Below, one piece after another: positions 54,038-62,287 of a stretch of 64,000 bases of DNA. A program made the position numbers and the translations under genes. How positions within the stretch are numbered: position 1 is the stretch's first letter; every line of letters begins with the position of its first letter. Origin of the DNA: an uncultured Caldimonas sp. (GTDB taxonomy: Bacteria; Pseudomonadota; Gammaproteobacteria; Burkholderiales; Burkholderiaceae). Under the pieces are notes generated by a model. It searched no databases. It saw only the letters and a program-made list of their open reading frames with translations, and had not been told where the DNA came from. The stretch spans positions 1-64,000 of the forward strand of contig NZ_CAMLJQ010000002.1 of the NCBI RefSeq assembly GCF_946480305.1, given 5' to 3'.

Positions 54038-54940
54038 TCAGCGATCGCTTTTCAGAGCCAGCGCGCGCTCGTAGAGAGCATTGCGGGGGGCGCCGGTCAG
54101 TTGGGCGGCGAGGGCCACGGCCTGTTTCAGGGGCAGGGCGTCCATCAGCGCGAGCAGCGCAGGCTCGGCGTGGGACAGCGCGTCGGTCTCGCTGGCGGCC
54201 TGTGCATGGAGCACCAAGACGAACTCTCCTTTGCGGCGGTTCGGATCGGTCGCCAGCCAGGCGGGGAAGTCGGCCGCCGGCATCGCCGCGATGGTCTCGA
54301 ACTGCTTGGTCAGTTCACGGCAGACCGTGACCGGCCGCTGCGGCATCGCGGCGGCCAGCGCTGCGGCCAGGGCCTCGATGCGGTGCGGTGCCTCGAAGAT
54401 CACCTGTGCCTCGGGGCGGGGCGCCACCTCGCGCAGCACCTGTTCCAGTTCGCGCGCCTTGCTGGGCAGGAAGCCGATGAAACGGAACCCGCCGGGCTGC
54501 GGGTCGCCGGCAGCGCTCAACGCTGCCGTCGCACTGCTGACGCCGGGCACAGGCACGACCGCGCGGCCCGCCTCGCGCACCGCCGCCACCAGCCGGGCGC
54601 CGGGGTCCGACACCGCGGGCGTGCCTGCGTCGCTGACGTAGGCCACACGCTCGCCCGCCGCCAGCCGCGCCACCACCGCCTGCGCCGCCTCGCGCTCGTT
54701 GTGCTCATGCACTGCAAGCAGCGGGCGCTCGATGCCGTAATGCCTCAGCAACGCGGCCGTGTGGCGCGTGTCCTCGCAGGCCACGGCGTCGACCAGCGAC
54801 AGCACGTGCAGCGCGCGCAGCGTGATGTCGGCAAGATTGCCGATCGGCGTCGCGACGACGTAGAGCGCGCTTGCGGGATACTGCTGCCCGCCGGCCGCCT
54901 GGGCGGCCGCCTGCAACAACAAAGAGGCCTCGATGGTCAC
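54038..54940 (-). CDS. rsmI: 16S rRNA (cytidine-1402 2'-O) methyltransferase RsmI
   Basis: Predicted 300-residue tetrapyrrole-methylase-fold enzyme that methylates C1402 in 16S rRNA. Clear motifs: LYVVATPIGNLADITLRAL, CEDTRHTAALLRHYGI, VSDAGTPAVSDPGARLV and VPVPGVSSATAAL. The start is uncertain. GTG 54940 gives a normal length but overlaps the divergent yraN start by 8 bases; TTG codons a few residues further in are alternatives. Neighbouring yraN, diaA and dolP match the E. coli rsmI-lpoA-yraN-diaA-dolP order, without lpoA. Confidence 0.92.
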   Translation of the reverse strand: MTIEASLLLQAAAQAAGGQQYPASALYVVATPIGNLADITLRALHVLSLVDAVACEDTRHTAALLRHYGIERPLLAVHEHNEREAAQAVVARLAAGERVAYVSDAGTPAVSDPGARLVAAVREAGRAVVPVPGVSSATAALSAAGDPQPGGFRFIGFLPSKARELEQVLREVAPRPEAQVIFEAPHRIEALAAALAAAMPQRPVTVCRELTKQFETIAAMPAADFPAWLATDPNRRKGEFVLVLHAQAASETDALSHAEPALLALMDALPLKQAVALAAQLTGAPRNALYERALALKSDR

Positions 54941-55298
54941 GACGAAGACGGTGGGTGATGAGGGAGAGGAGCGCGCGCTGGCACATCTGCTGCGCGCGGG
55001 CTTGCAACTGGTGCAGCGCAATTATCGGGTCGCGGGCGGGCCCGGCCGGCCCGCCGCCGAAGTAGACCTCATCATGCGCGAGCGCGATGGCACGCTGGTG
55101 TTCGTCGAAGTACGCCAGCGGCGCTCGGCCAGCCACGGTGGCGCCGCCGCCAGCGTGACGCCCACCAAGCAGCGCCGCATCGTGCGCGCCGCGCAGCACT
55201 TCCTGCTGAGGCTGCGCACCCCGCCGCCGTGCCGCTTCGACGTCATCGCGATCGACGGCGACGACCTGCAATGGCTGAAAGCCGCCTTCACGGCGTAG
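54933..55298 (+). CDS. yraN: UPF0102 (YraN) endonuclease-like protein
   Basis: Predicted 121-residue protein with the restriction-endonuclease-like YraN fold: GDEGEERALAHLLRAGLQLV, QRNYRV, AEVDLIMRERDGTLVFVEV with catalytic-type E-D...E-x-R, and TPTKQRRIVRAAQHFL. Function is not established; an interaction with DNA is suspected. ATG 54933 overlaps the divergent rsmI GTG start; a GTG a few codons downstream is an alternative. Confidence 0.9.
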   Translation: MVTTKTVGDEGEERALAHLLRAGLQLVQRNYRVAGGPGRPAAEVDLIMRERDGTLVFVEVRQRRSASHGGAAASVTPTKQRRIVRAAQHFLLRLRTPPPCRFDVIAIDGDDLQWLKAAFTA

Positions 55299-55336
55299 CC
55301 GTTCGCCGCGCCAGGTAACGACAGGGGCGCCGCAAA

Positions 55337-55430
55337 GACGGCAGGGCGCGCAGTCGCAGGACGTAAAGGAGGAGGCGGCGGCTGCAGGCCGGCGCCGGGG
55401 GACAGTCCTGCGACTGCGCGCCCTGCCGTC
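55337..55430. repeat. 26-bp perfect inverted repeat with 42-bp loop
   Basis: 55337-55362 and 55405-55430 are exact reverse complements. It occupies the gene-free stretch 55299-55596 between yraN and diaA, where no gene or promoter was otherwise recognised. It could form a strong hairpin between the two genes. Confidence 0.85.
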
Positions 55431-55596
55431 CCCACCTGCGCTCCCAAGCTCTGCGGCCCAGCCTCGCAGCATGCCGTTGCCACTGGCGCGGAACCCATCC
55501 GGAAACAGGGAGTCACACGCCCGTGACTTATGATCCCTCCCGCACTGCGCGCCCTGCCTGTGCGCCCTTCCGTTACCCCAAGGACCTTCCCCAGCC

Positions 55597-56193
55597 ATGC
55601 TGGAACAACGGATACAACAACAGTTCTTCGAGAGCGCCGACCTGAAGTACCAGGCCGCCGACCTGCTCGCGCGCCCCATTTCCGATGCCGTGCACGCCGT
55701 GCTCGGCTGCCTCACCGCGGGCGGCAAGGTGCTGGCCTGCGGCAACGGCGGCTCCGCCAGTGACGCGCAACATTTCGCCGCCGAGTTCGTCGGCCGCTTC
55801 GAGCGCGAACGCCCCGGCCTCGCCGCCATTGCGCTGACCACCGACACGTCCATCCTCACCGCCATCGGCAACGACTACGACTTCTCCCAGGTGTTCTCGA
55901 AGCAGGTGCAAGCCCTCGGTCAGCCCGGCGACGTGCTGATTGCGATGAGCACCAGCGGCAATTCCGCCAACGTGCTGGCCGCCGTGCAGGCAGCGCACGA
56001 CAAGGAAATGACGGTCGTCGCGCTCACCGGCCGCGGTGGCGGCAAGCTCAAGGAGATGCTTGCCGAGACCGACGTGCACATCTGCGTGCCGCACGACCGC
56101 ACCGCCCGCATTCAAGAAGTACACATCCTCGCGCTGCACTGCCTGTGCGACGCGATCGATGTCCAATTGCTCGGAGAACAGGACCACGCATGA
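55597..56193 (+). CDS. diaA: SIS-domain protein DiaA (GmhA-like)
   Basis: Predicted 198-residue SIS-fold protein. Motifs: [56 protein letters not shown] and [15 protein letters not shown]. By sequence it resembles phosphoheptose isomerase; by synteny (rsmI-yraN-diaA-dolP) it is DiaA, which promotes DnaA assembly at the origin in E. coli. Both roles are possible. The stop overlaps the start of dolP. Confidence 0.85.
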   Translation: MLEQRIQQQFFESADLKYQAADLLARPISDAVHAVLGCLTAGGKVLACGNGGSASDAQHFAAEFVGRFERERPGLAAIALTTDTSILTAIGNDYDFSQVFSKQVQALGQPGDVLIAMSTSGNSANVLAAVQAAHDKEMTVVALTGRGGGKLKEMLAETDVHICVPHDRTARIQEVHILALHCLCDAIDVQLLGEQDHA

Positions 56194-56870
56194 CCCTGCA
56201 GCATCGCTTTTCTTTCATGACCCGCACCGTCGTGCGCCCCGTGGTGGCCCTGCTGGCCGCCACCACTCTCGTCACCGGCCTGTCGGCCTGCGCCCCGCTG
56301 ATCGTCGGCGGCGCGATGGTCGGTGGCGTGATGATGGCGCTGGATCGCCGCACCTCCGGCACCCAGGTCGAAGACCAGTCGATCGAACTGAAAGCGCTGA
56401 GCCGCGTCAAGGACGTGCTCGGCGAACGCGGCCATGTGAGCGTCACCAGCTTCAACCGCATGGTGCTGCTGACCGGCGAGGTGCCGAGCGAGCAGGACAA
56501 GCAGGCGATCGAGCTGGCCGTCTCGCGCATCGAGAACGTCAAGTCCATCGTCAATGAAACCGCGGTGATGGGCACCACCTCGTTCGGCTCGCGCTCGAAC
56601 GACGTGATCCTGGCTGGCAAGGTGAAGGCCACCTTCGTCGATGCGCGCGACATCCAGGCCAATGCGTTCAAGGTCGTCGTCGAGCGGGGCGTCGTCTACC
56701 TGATGGGCATCGTCACCGAACGCGAAGCCAACCGCGCCTCCGACCTGGCGCGCAGCGTGAGCGGCGTGCAGAAGGTCGTACGGGTGTTCGAGATCGTCAG
56801 CGAGGAAGAGCTGGCGCGCATGCAGCCGAAGCAGCAGGCACCTGCCAGCAACCCGGCCCCGTCGCAGTAA
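56190..56870 (+). CDS. dolP: BON-domain outer-membrane lipoprotein DolP (YraP)
   Basis: Predicted 226-residue lipoprotein (lipobox LSAC; Cys at about residue 34 if starting at ATG 56190). Two BON domains at about 65-130 and 140-215 ([20 protein letters not shown] and [20 protein letters not shown]) match DolP, which supports outer-membrane protein assembly. ATGA overlap with diaA. A shorter start at ATG 56217 gives a more usual leader. A terminator follows. Confidence 0.92.
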   Translation: MTLQHRFSFMTRTVVRPVVALLAATTLVTGLSACAPLIVGGAMVGGVMMALDRRTSGTQVEDQSIELKALSRVKDVLGERGHVSVTSFNRMVLLTGEVPSEQDKQAIELAVSRIENVKSIVNETAVMGTTSFGSRSNDVILAGKVKATFVDARDIQANAFKVVVERGVVYLMGIVTEREANRASDLARSVSGVQKVVRVFEIVSEEELARMQPKQQAPASNPAPSQ

Positions 56871-56893
56871 AGAAGCCTGCGCCATCGCATACG

Positions 56894-56940
56894 AAAAAGG
56901 CTCCCTCGGGAGCCTTTTTGACTCCCCGGGGAGCCTTTTT
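56894..56940. terminator. Double intrinsic terminator, bidirectional
   Basis: AAAAAGGCTCCC/GGGAGCCTTTTT (56894-56919), followed by CTCCCCGGGGAG (56922-56933) and CCTTTTT. It lies between dolP and the convergent dehydrogenase gene. Confidence 0.9.
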
Positions 56941-56960
56941 CTCTGGCGCTGGGGCTGCGC

Positions 56961-57854
56961 TCACTTCAAGCGCTTGATCAGGCTGGAAGTGTCCCACCGC
57001 CCACCCCCCATCGCCTGCACGTCGCCATAGAACTGGTCGACCAGTGCCGTCACGGGCAGGCGGGCTCCGTTGCGGCGCGCTTCTTCGAGGCACAGCCCGA
57101 GATCCTTGCGCATCCAGTCGACGGCGAAGCCGAAGTCGAACTTGTCCTGCACCATCGTCGGGCCGCGGTTGTCCATCTGCCAGCTCTGCGCGGCGCCCTT
57201 GCCGATGACGGCGAGCACGGCCTCCATGTCGAGGCCGGCCTTCTGGCCGAAGGCGATGGCCTCGGCCAAGCCTTGCACGAGACCGGCGATGCAGATCTGG
57301 TTGACCATCTTCGCCAGCTGGCCCGCGCCGCTTTCGCCGAGCAACGTGACGGCCTTCGAGTAGGCCATCGCGACCGGCCGGATGGTGTCGAACGCGGCCT
57401 GCTCGCCACCGCACATGACGGTCAGTGCGCCATTGATGGCGCCGACGTTGCCGCCCGATACCGGTGCGTCGATGAACTGCAGGCCCCTCGCGGCCGCCTC
57501 GGCACTCAGCTCGCGCGCCACGTTGGCGGACGCCGTCGTGTGGTCGACGAAGATCGCGCCCGGCTTCATGCCGCCGAAGGCGCCGTGCTCGCCCACGGTC
57601 ACGCTGCGCAGGTCGTCGTCGTTGCCGACACAGGCGAAGACGATGTCCGCGTCACGGGCCGCCTCGGCAGGGGTCGGCGCGGAGGCGCCGCCGTACTCCG
57701 CCACCCACTGCCCGGCCTTCGATGCGGTGCGGTTGTAGACCGTCACGCGGTGCCCGGCACGCGCGAGGTGGCCGGCCATCGCATGGCCCATCACCCCCAG
57801 GCCGATGAAGGCGACCCGGTGCGGCGCGATGGGTTCGTAGGTTCTGGTGCTCAT
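56961..57854 (-). CDS. 3-hydroxyisobutyrate/tartronate-semialdehyde reductase-type dehydrogenase
   Basis: Predicted 297-residue NAD(P)-dependent beta-hydroxyacid dehydrogenase. VAFIGLGVMGHAMAGHLARA holds the GxGxxG motif; VTVYNRTASK sets NADP preference; DAPVSGGNVGA is the substrate loop; the catalytic Lys is in GQLAKMVNQI. Substrate is unresolved among hydroxyisobutyrate, tartronate semialdehyde and succinic semialdehyde. ATG 57854 follows AAGGAG. Confidence 0.88.
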   Translation of the reverse strand: MSTRTYEPIAPHRVAFIGLGVMGHAMAGHLARAGHRVTVYNRTASKAGQWVAEYGGASAPTPAEAARDADIVFACVGNDDDLRSVTVGEHGAFGGMKPGAIFVDHTTASANVARELSAEAAARGLQFIDAPVSGGNVGAINGALTVMCGGEQAAFDTIRPVAMAYSKAVTLLGESGAGQLAKMVNQICIAGLVQGLAEAIAFGQKAGLDMEAVLAVIGKGAAQSWQMDNRGPTMVQDKFDFGFAVDWMRKDLGLCLEEARRNGARLPVTALVDQFYGDVQAMGGGRWDTSSLIKRLK

Positions 57855-57876
57855 CAAAGGCTCCTTCAAAGACAAA

Positions 57877-57905
57877 GCCCCAAGCCTGCATCACAAGCTT
57901 GGGGC
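57877..57905 (-). terminator. Intrinsic terminator of pilU
   Basis: On the minus strand GCCCCAAGC pairs with GCTTGGGGC across an 11-base loop, followed by TTTGTCTTTG. It lies after the pilU stop and before the dehydrogenase start. Confidence 0.8.
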
Positions 57906-57921
57906 CGGGCGTCGGCAGCGA

Positions 57922-59058
57922 TCAGACGATCGTCAGGTGCTCAGTGCCTGCTGCGAGGTCGGCACTGCGGGCGCGGTTGCTGTTCAGCTTGATCTGCAGG
58001 CGCAGGTCGTTCACCGAGTCGGCATTGCGCAGCGCGTCTTCGTAGGTGACGAAGTTGCCTTCGTACAGGTCGAACAGCGACTGGTCGAAGGTCTGCATGC
58101 CCAGCTCGCGGCTCTTCTTCATGATCTCCTTGATCTCGGCGACCTCGCCCTTGAAGATCAGTTCCGAAATCAGCGGCGTGTTCAGCAGGATCTCGACCGC
58201 CGCCACACGGCCCTTGCCTTCCTGGCGTGGCAGCAGGCGCTGCGACACCATCGACTTCAGGTTCAGCGACAAATCCATCAGCAGCTGCGCGCGGCGTTCT
58301 TCCGGGAAGAAGTTGATGATGCGGTCCAGCGCCTGGTTGGCGCTGTTGGCGTGCAGCGTGGCCATGCACAGGTGGCCGGTCTCGGCGAAGGCGACCGCGT
58401 GCTCCATCGTCTCGCGGTCGCGGATCTCGCCCATCAGGATCACGTCGGGCGCCTGGCGCAGCGTGTTCTTCAGCGCGTGCTCCCAGCCGTCGGTGTCCAG
58501 ACCCACCTCGCGCTGCGTCACGATGCAGTTCTTGTGCGGGTGCACGAACTCCACCGGGTCCTCGATCGTGATGATGTGGCCGTAGGAGTTCTCGTTGCGG
58601 TAGTCGACCATCGCCGCCAGCGTGGTCGACTTGCCGGAGCCGGTGGCGCCGACCATGATGACCAGCCCGCGCTTGGTCATCGTGATTTCCTTCAGCACCG
58701 ACGGCAGGCCCATCGAGTCGATGGTGGGCAGCACCTGCGGGATGACCCGCATCACCAGCCCCACGTTGCCCTGCTGCACGAAGGCATTGACGCGGAAACG
58801 CCCGATGCCCTGCGGCGCGACGGCGAAGTTGCATTCCTTGGTGCGTTCGAACTCGGCTGCCTGCTTGTCGTTCATGATCGAACGCGCCAGCGCGAGCGTG
58901 TGCTGGCCCGTCAGCGGCTGCGGCGAGACCTTGGTCACGCGACCGTCGACCTTGATGGCAGGCGGAAAGTCGGCCGTGAGGAAGAGGTCCGAGCCGTTGC
59001 GCGCGATCATCAGGCGCAGCAGGTCGTTGATGAATTTGGAGGCCTGGTCTCTTTCCAT
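57922..59058 (-). CDS. pilU: Type IV pilus retraction ATPase PilU
   Basis: Predicted 378-residue hexameric ATPase assisting pilus retraction. Walker A GATGSGKST, Asp box region IITIEDPVEFVH, Walker B region VILMGEIRDRETMEHA and His box GHLCMATLHANSA are present. The FERTKECNFAVAPQGIGRFR segment is PilU-like. It is the distal gene of the pilT-CNB-pilU group. Confidence 0.95.
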   Translation of the reverse strand: MERDQASKFINDLLRLMIARNGSDLFLTADFPPAIKVDGRVTKVSPQPLTGQHTLALARSIMNDKQAAEFERTKECNFAVAPQGIGRFRVNAFVQQGNVGLVMRVIPQVLPTIDSMGLPSVLKEITMTKRGLVIMVGATGSGKSTTLAAMVDYRNENSYGHIITIEDPVEFVHPHKNCIVTQREVGLDTDGWEHALKNTLRQAPDVILMGEIRDRETMEHAVAFAETGHLCMATLHANSANQALDRIINFFPEERRAQLLMDLSLNLKSMVSQRLLPRQEGKGRVAAVEILLNTPLISELIFKGEVAEIKEIMKKSRELGMQTFDQSLFDLYEGNFVTYEDALRNADSVNDLRLQIKLNSNRARSADLAAGTEHLTIV

Positions 59059-59107
59059 GCTTCGATCCGGTTGATGACAGCGAGAGCGAGAAGAGAGGAA
59101 TTGTGCG

Positions 59108-59749
59108 TCAGCCGCGCGACAGCAGCGCGCTCAGGCGCGCGCTGACCTGCCGCAGCCGCAGCGACAGGCGCCGCGCGAGCGACGCGAGCAGGGCCAGCCC
59201 GAGGCGCGGCTCCTGCATGATCATCAGGTCGAGGCCCTGGGCGTCGACCACGGCGAGCACGCAGGGCGTCAGCGTGGTGCAGGCGGAAAAGCGCGAGCCG
59301 GCATCGAGCAGCGACATCTCGCCGAGCATGTCGCCGGCGCGGGCCTCGGCCAGGCGCGCCCGCCCGCCCCAGGGCTGCACGCGGTCGACCGCGAGCGTGC
59401 CGTCGAGCACGATCAGCATGTAGTCGCCCTGCTCGTCCTGGCCGATCACTTCCTTGCCGGCCGGCACTTCGACGAAGTCGAGGTACTGGCTCATGCGGTC
59501 GAGTTCGTCCTTGCTCAGCGCCGCCACATAACGGTCCACGCCCCACAGCTCGGCAAAGCGATCGGCGCCGCGCTGGCGGTCGTAAGGCTGCGCCTCGACC
59601 TCCTGGGAACGGGCCTTCCAGGTCGCCATCTCGTGGGTGTCGTCTGAGCGTTCCTGGAACATGGTGGAGAAGAAGCCGGAGTCGTCGGGGATCTCGCTGC
59701 TTGCGCCGGGAGTAGAGCCGCCTTTGAGTTTCTCGATGAGTTTCTTCAT
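59108..59749 (-). CDS. Cyclic-nucleotide-binding domain protein between pilT and pilU
   Basis: Predicted 213-residue protein. An unstructured N-terminus (about 1-60, GGSTPGASSEIPDDSGFFST) is followed by a Crp-like nucleotide-binding barrel: VEVPAGKEVIGQDEQGDYML, AEARAGDMLGEMSLLDAGSR (phosphate-binding cassette with GE and SR) and a final helix. No helix-turn-helix or other output domain follows. Its position between pilT and pilU suggests a role in tuning retraction by cAMP or c-di-GMP, which is an inference. ATG 59749 gives MKKLIEKLKGG. Confidence 0.85.
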   Translation of the reverse strand: MKKLIEKLKGGSTPGASSEIPDDSGFFSTMFQERSDDTHEMATWKARSQEVEAQPYDRQRGADRFAELWGVDRYVAALSKDELDRMSQYLDFVEVPAGKEVIGQDEQGDYMLIVLDGTLAVDRVQPWGGRARLAEARAGDMLGEMSLLDAGSRFSACTTLTPCVLAVVDAQGLDLMIMQEPRLGLALLASLARRLSLRLRQVSARLSALLSRG

Positions 59750-59787
59750 GGGTATTGAAGGGGCGGCACGCGACGCTCGGCTGCTCG

Positions 59788-60831
59788 TCAGCCGGGGAAG
59801 TTCTCGGGGAACTTCGCCTTCATGCGGGCCTCGGCCGGCGAGATCACGTTGCGCCGTACGAGGTCCGTCAGGTTCTGGTCGAGCGTCTGCATGCCCATGC
59901 TGTTGCCCGTCTGGATCGACGAGTACATCTGCGCGATCTTGTTCTCGCGGATCAGGTTGCGGATGGCCGCGGTGCCCAGCATGATCTCGTGCGCCGCCAC
60001 GCGGCCGGAGCCGTCCTTCAGCTTGCACAAGGTCTGCGAGATCACCGCGACGATGGATTCGGACAGCATCGCGCGCACCATTTCCTTTTCGGCCGCGGGG
60101 AACACGTCGACCACGCGGTCGATGGTCTTGGCGGCGCTGGAGGTGTGCAGCGTGCCGAACACCAGGTGGCCGGTTTCGGCAGCGGTGAGCGCGAGGCGGA
60201 TGGTTTCGAGGTCGCGCATCTCGCCGACGAGGATGGCGTCCGGGTCTTCGCGCAGCGCCGAACGCAACGCGTTGCTGAAGCTCAGCGTGTGCGGGCCCAC
60301 CTCGCGCTGGTTGACCAGGCACTTCTTGGACTCGTGCACGAATTCGATCGGGTCTTCCACCGTTAGCACGTGGCCGTACTCGTTCTCGTTGAGGTGGTTG
60401 ACCATGGCCGCCAGCGTGGTCGACTTGCCCGAGCCGGTGGGCCCGGTCACGAGCACCAGGCCACGCGGCTTCAGGGCCAGATCGGCGAACACCTTCGGCG
60501 TGTTCAACTGCTCCAGCGTCAGGATCTTCGACGGAATGGTCCGGAACACCGCGCCCGCGCCACGGTTCTGGTTGAACGCGTTGACGCGAAAGCGTGCCAG
60601 GCCTTGGATCTCGAACGAGAAGTCGCACTCCAGCGTTTCTTCATACGCCTTGCGCTGTGCGTCGTTCATGATGTCGTACACCATGTCGTGCACCTGCTTG
60701 TGCTCCAACGGGTCGACATTGATGCGACGCACGTCGCCGTGCACGCGGATCATCGGCGGCAGGCCGGCGGACAGGTGCAGGTCGGATGCCTTGTTCTTGA
60801 CGGAGAAGGCCAACAGCTGGGTGATGTCCAT
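59788..60831 (-). CDS. pilT: Type IV pilus retraction ATPase PilT
   Basis: Predicted 347-residue ATPase that powers pilus retraction and twitching. Walker A GPTGSGKST (130-138), Asp box VLTVEDPIEFVHE, Walker B region ILVGEMRDLETIRLAL and His box GHLVFGTLHTSSA are intact. The C-terminal MGMQTLDQNLTDLV is also typical. Divergent from yggS, the usual arrangement. Confidence 0.97.
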   Translation of the reverse strand: MDITQLLAFSVKNKASDLHLSAGLPPMIRVHGDVRRINVDPLEHKQVHDMVYDIMNDAQRKAYEETLECDFSFEIQGLARFRVNAFNQNRGAGAVFRTIPSKILTLEQLNTPKVFADLALKPRGLVLVTGPTGSGKSTTLAAMVNHLNENEYGHVLTVEDPIEFVHESKKCLVNQREVGPHTLSFSNALRSALREDPDAILVGEMRDLETIRLALTAAETGHLVFGTLHTSSAAKTIDRVVDVFPAAEKEMVRAMLSESIVAVISQTLCKLKDGSGRVAAHEIMLGTAAIRNLIRENKIAQMYSSIQTGNSMGMQTLDQNLTDLVRRNVISPAEARMKAKFPENFPG

Positions 60832-60893
60832 GAGTACTTATGCCGGCGGGCGCCGGGTATGGATGGCCTGAGTGGGATTAAGCTCGCGCCATT

Positions 60894-61592
60894 ATGGCGA
60901 CGATTGCTTCGAACATACAACAAGTCCAACAGCGCATCGCGAGGGCCTGCACCGAGGCGCAGCGCGACGTGCAAAGCGTCACGCTGCTCGCGGTGAGCAA
61001 GACGTTTCCAGCCGACAGCGTGCGCGAGGCCATCGCCTGCGGGCAGCACCGCTTCGGCGAGAACTACGTGCAGGAAGCACTGGACAAGATCCAGTCCCTG
61101 GCCGATGTGCGCTCACGACTCGAATGGCACCTGATCGGCCCGCTGCAAAGCAACAAGACCCGCGTCGTGGCCGAGCACTTCGACTGGGTGCACTCCGTCG
61201 ACCGCCTCAAGATCGCCGAACGCCTCTCCGCCCAGCGCCCCCCGCACCTGCCGCCGCTGCAGTTGTGCCTGCAGGTCAACATCAGTGGGGAAGACACCAA
61301 GAGCGGCCTCGCTCCCACCGAGGTGCGTGAGGTAGCCCACGCCGTCGCCAAGCTGCCCAACGTGAAGCTCCGCGGCCTGATGGCCATCCCAGAGCCAGCA
61401 GCCGACCGCGAAGCACAACGCACCCCACACCGAGCCCTGCGCGAACTGCTCCAATCACTGAAGCAGGAGGGCCTGCCCCTCGACACCCTCTCGATGGGCA
61501 TGACCGCCGACCTCGAAGCCGCGATCCTCGAAGGCGCCACCATCGTCCGCGTCGGCACGGCCATATTCGGCAAGCGCGACACCCCCGTATAA
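60894..61592 (+). CDS. PLP homeostasis protein YggS (PLPBP)
   Basis: Predicted 232-residue fold-type III PLP-binding protein. The cofactor lysine is K36 in LLAVSKTFPA. FGENYVQEALDKI, WHLIGPLQSNKTR and LSMGMTADLEAAI are family signatures. It regulates PLP and amino-acid levels. Divergent from pilT by 62 bases. Ends before the repeat copy B. Confidence 0.95.
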   Translation: MATIASNIQQVQQRIARACTEAQRDVQSVTLLAVSKTFPADSVREAIACGQHRFGENYVQEALDKIQSLADVRSRLEWHLIGPLQSNKTRVVAEHFDWVHSVDRLKIAERLSAQRPPHLPPLQLCLQVNISGEDTKSGLAPTEVREVAHAVAKLPNVKLRGLMAIPEPAADREAQRTPHRALRELLQSLKQEGLPLDTLSMGMTADLEAAILEGATIVRVGTAIFGKRDTPV

Positions 61593-61630
61593 CCAGCACG
61601 CAACGCCCCTGCGCACCACGGAAAAAAATC

Positions 61631-61709
61631 CGAGTGATGCCGCGGATCCGGCTCCGCCGGTCCGCTGGCATCGCCCCCTGGGGGGCGCGCGCAGCGCGTA
61701 GGGGGGGTC
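61631..61709. repeat. Dispersed repeat, copy B (inverted copy of 53829-53910)
   Basis: Reverse complement of copy A over about 79 bases with few differences. It abuts the stop codon of the Lrp-type gene (61708-61710), as copy A abuts the rlpA stop. The stretch 61593-61707 holds nothing else. Confidence 0.85.
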
Positions 61710-62190
61710 AAATAGGCAACATCGCCGTGTTCTTGACCTCCTCCATCACGGCATAGGTATGCGTTTCGCGCACGCCGGGCAACGACCAGATCACCGAGCC
61801 GATCAGCTCGCGATACGCCTGCATGTCGGCCACGCGCGTCTTGATCAGGTAGTCGAACCCGCCGGCGACGAGGTGGCACTCCAGGATCTCCGGCCGCGTC
61901 TGCACGGCCGCCTTGAACGCATTCATCACGTCGGGCGTGGTGCGGTCGAGCACGACCTCGACGAACACCATCATGCTGGCGCTGAGTTTTTGCGGGTTGA
62001 GCCGGGCCTCGTAGCCGAGGATGTAGCCGTCGCGCGTGAGGCGCTTGACGCGCTCGAGCACCGCGGTGGGTGACAAATGCACGGCTTCGGCGAGTTTCAG
62101 GTTCGCTATTCGCCCATCCTGCTGCAGCACGCGCAATATCTTGCGGTCTATCTTGTCGAGATCGTTGAAGTCCCCGGCCACGTTTTTCAT
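61708..62190 (-). CDS. putR: Lrp/AsnC-family regulator, probable PutR
   Basis: Predicted 160-residue regulator. N-terminal winged helix: LDKIDRKILRVLQQDGRIAN, LKLAEAVHLSPTAVLERVKR. C-terminal RAM domain ending VRETHTYAVMEEVKNTAML. Divergent from putA, which lacks its own DNA-binding domain, so this is likely the proline-responsive activator PutR. A 27-base inverted repeat lies between the genes. Confidence 0.92.
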   Translation of the reverse strand: MKNVAGDFNDLDKIDRKILRVLQQDGRIANLKLAEAVHLSPTAVLERVKRLTRDGYILGYEARLNPQKLSASMMVFVEVVLDRTTPDVMNAFKAAVQTRPEILECHLVAGGFDYLIKTRVADMQAYRELIGSVIWSLPGVRETHTYAVMEEVKNTAMLPI

Positions 62191-62232
62191 GCTTGATTTT
62201 CCCCCGTCTCCTGCCTATTGAATGGTGAATGA

Positions 62233-62259
62233 TGCTAGGTCAAAGCCCATAACCTAGCA
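62233..62259. promoter_or_regulatory. Candidate PutR operator, TGCTAGGT-N11-ACCTAGCA
   Basis: Perfect 8-bp inverted repeat with an 11-base spacer, between putR (start 62190) and putA (start 62288). The half-site distance of about 19 bases is close to two DNA turns, as for Lrp-type dimers. It ends 28 bases before the putA ATG. Confidence 0.65.
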
Positions 62260-62287
62260 AGTCATCCAAAACCCTGAGGCATTGACG

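Noticed and set aside
53829..61709. Composite transposon bounded by the inverted repeats
   Set aside because: The segment holds conserved housekeeping genes in ancestral order and no transposase.
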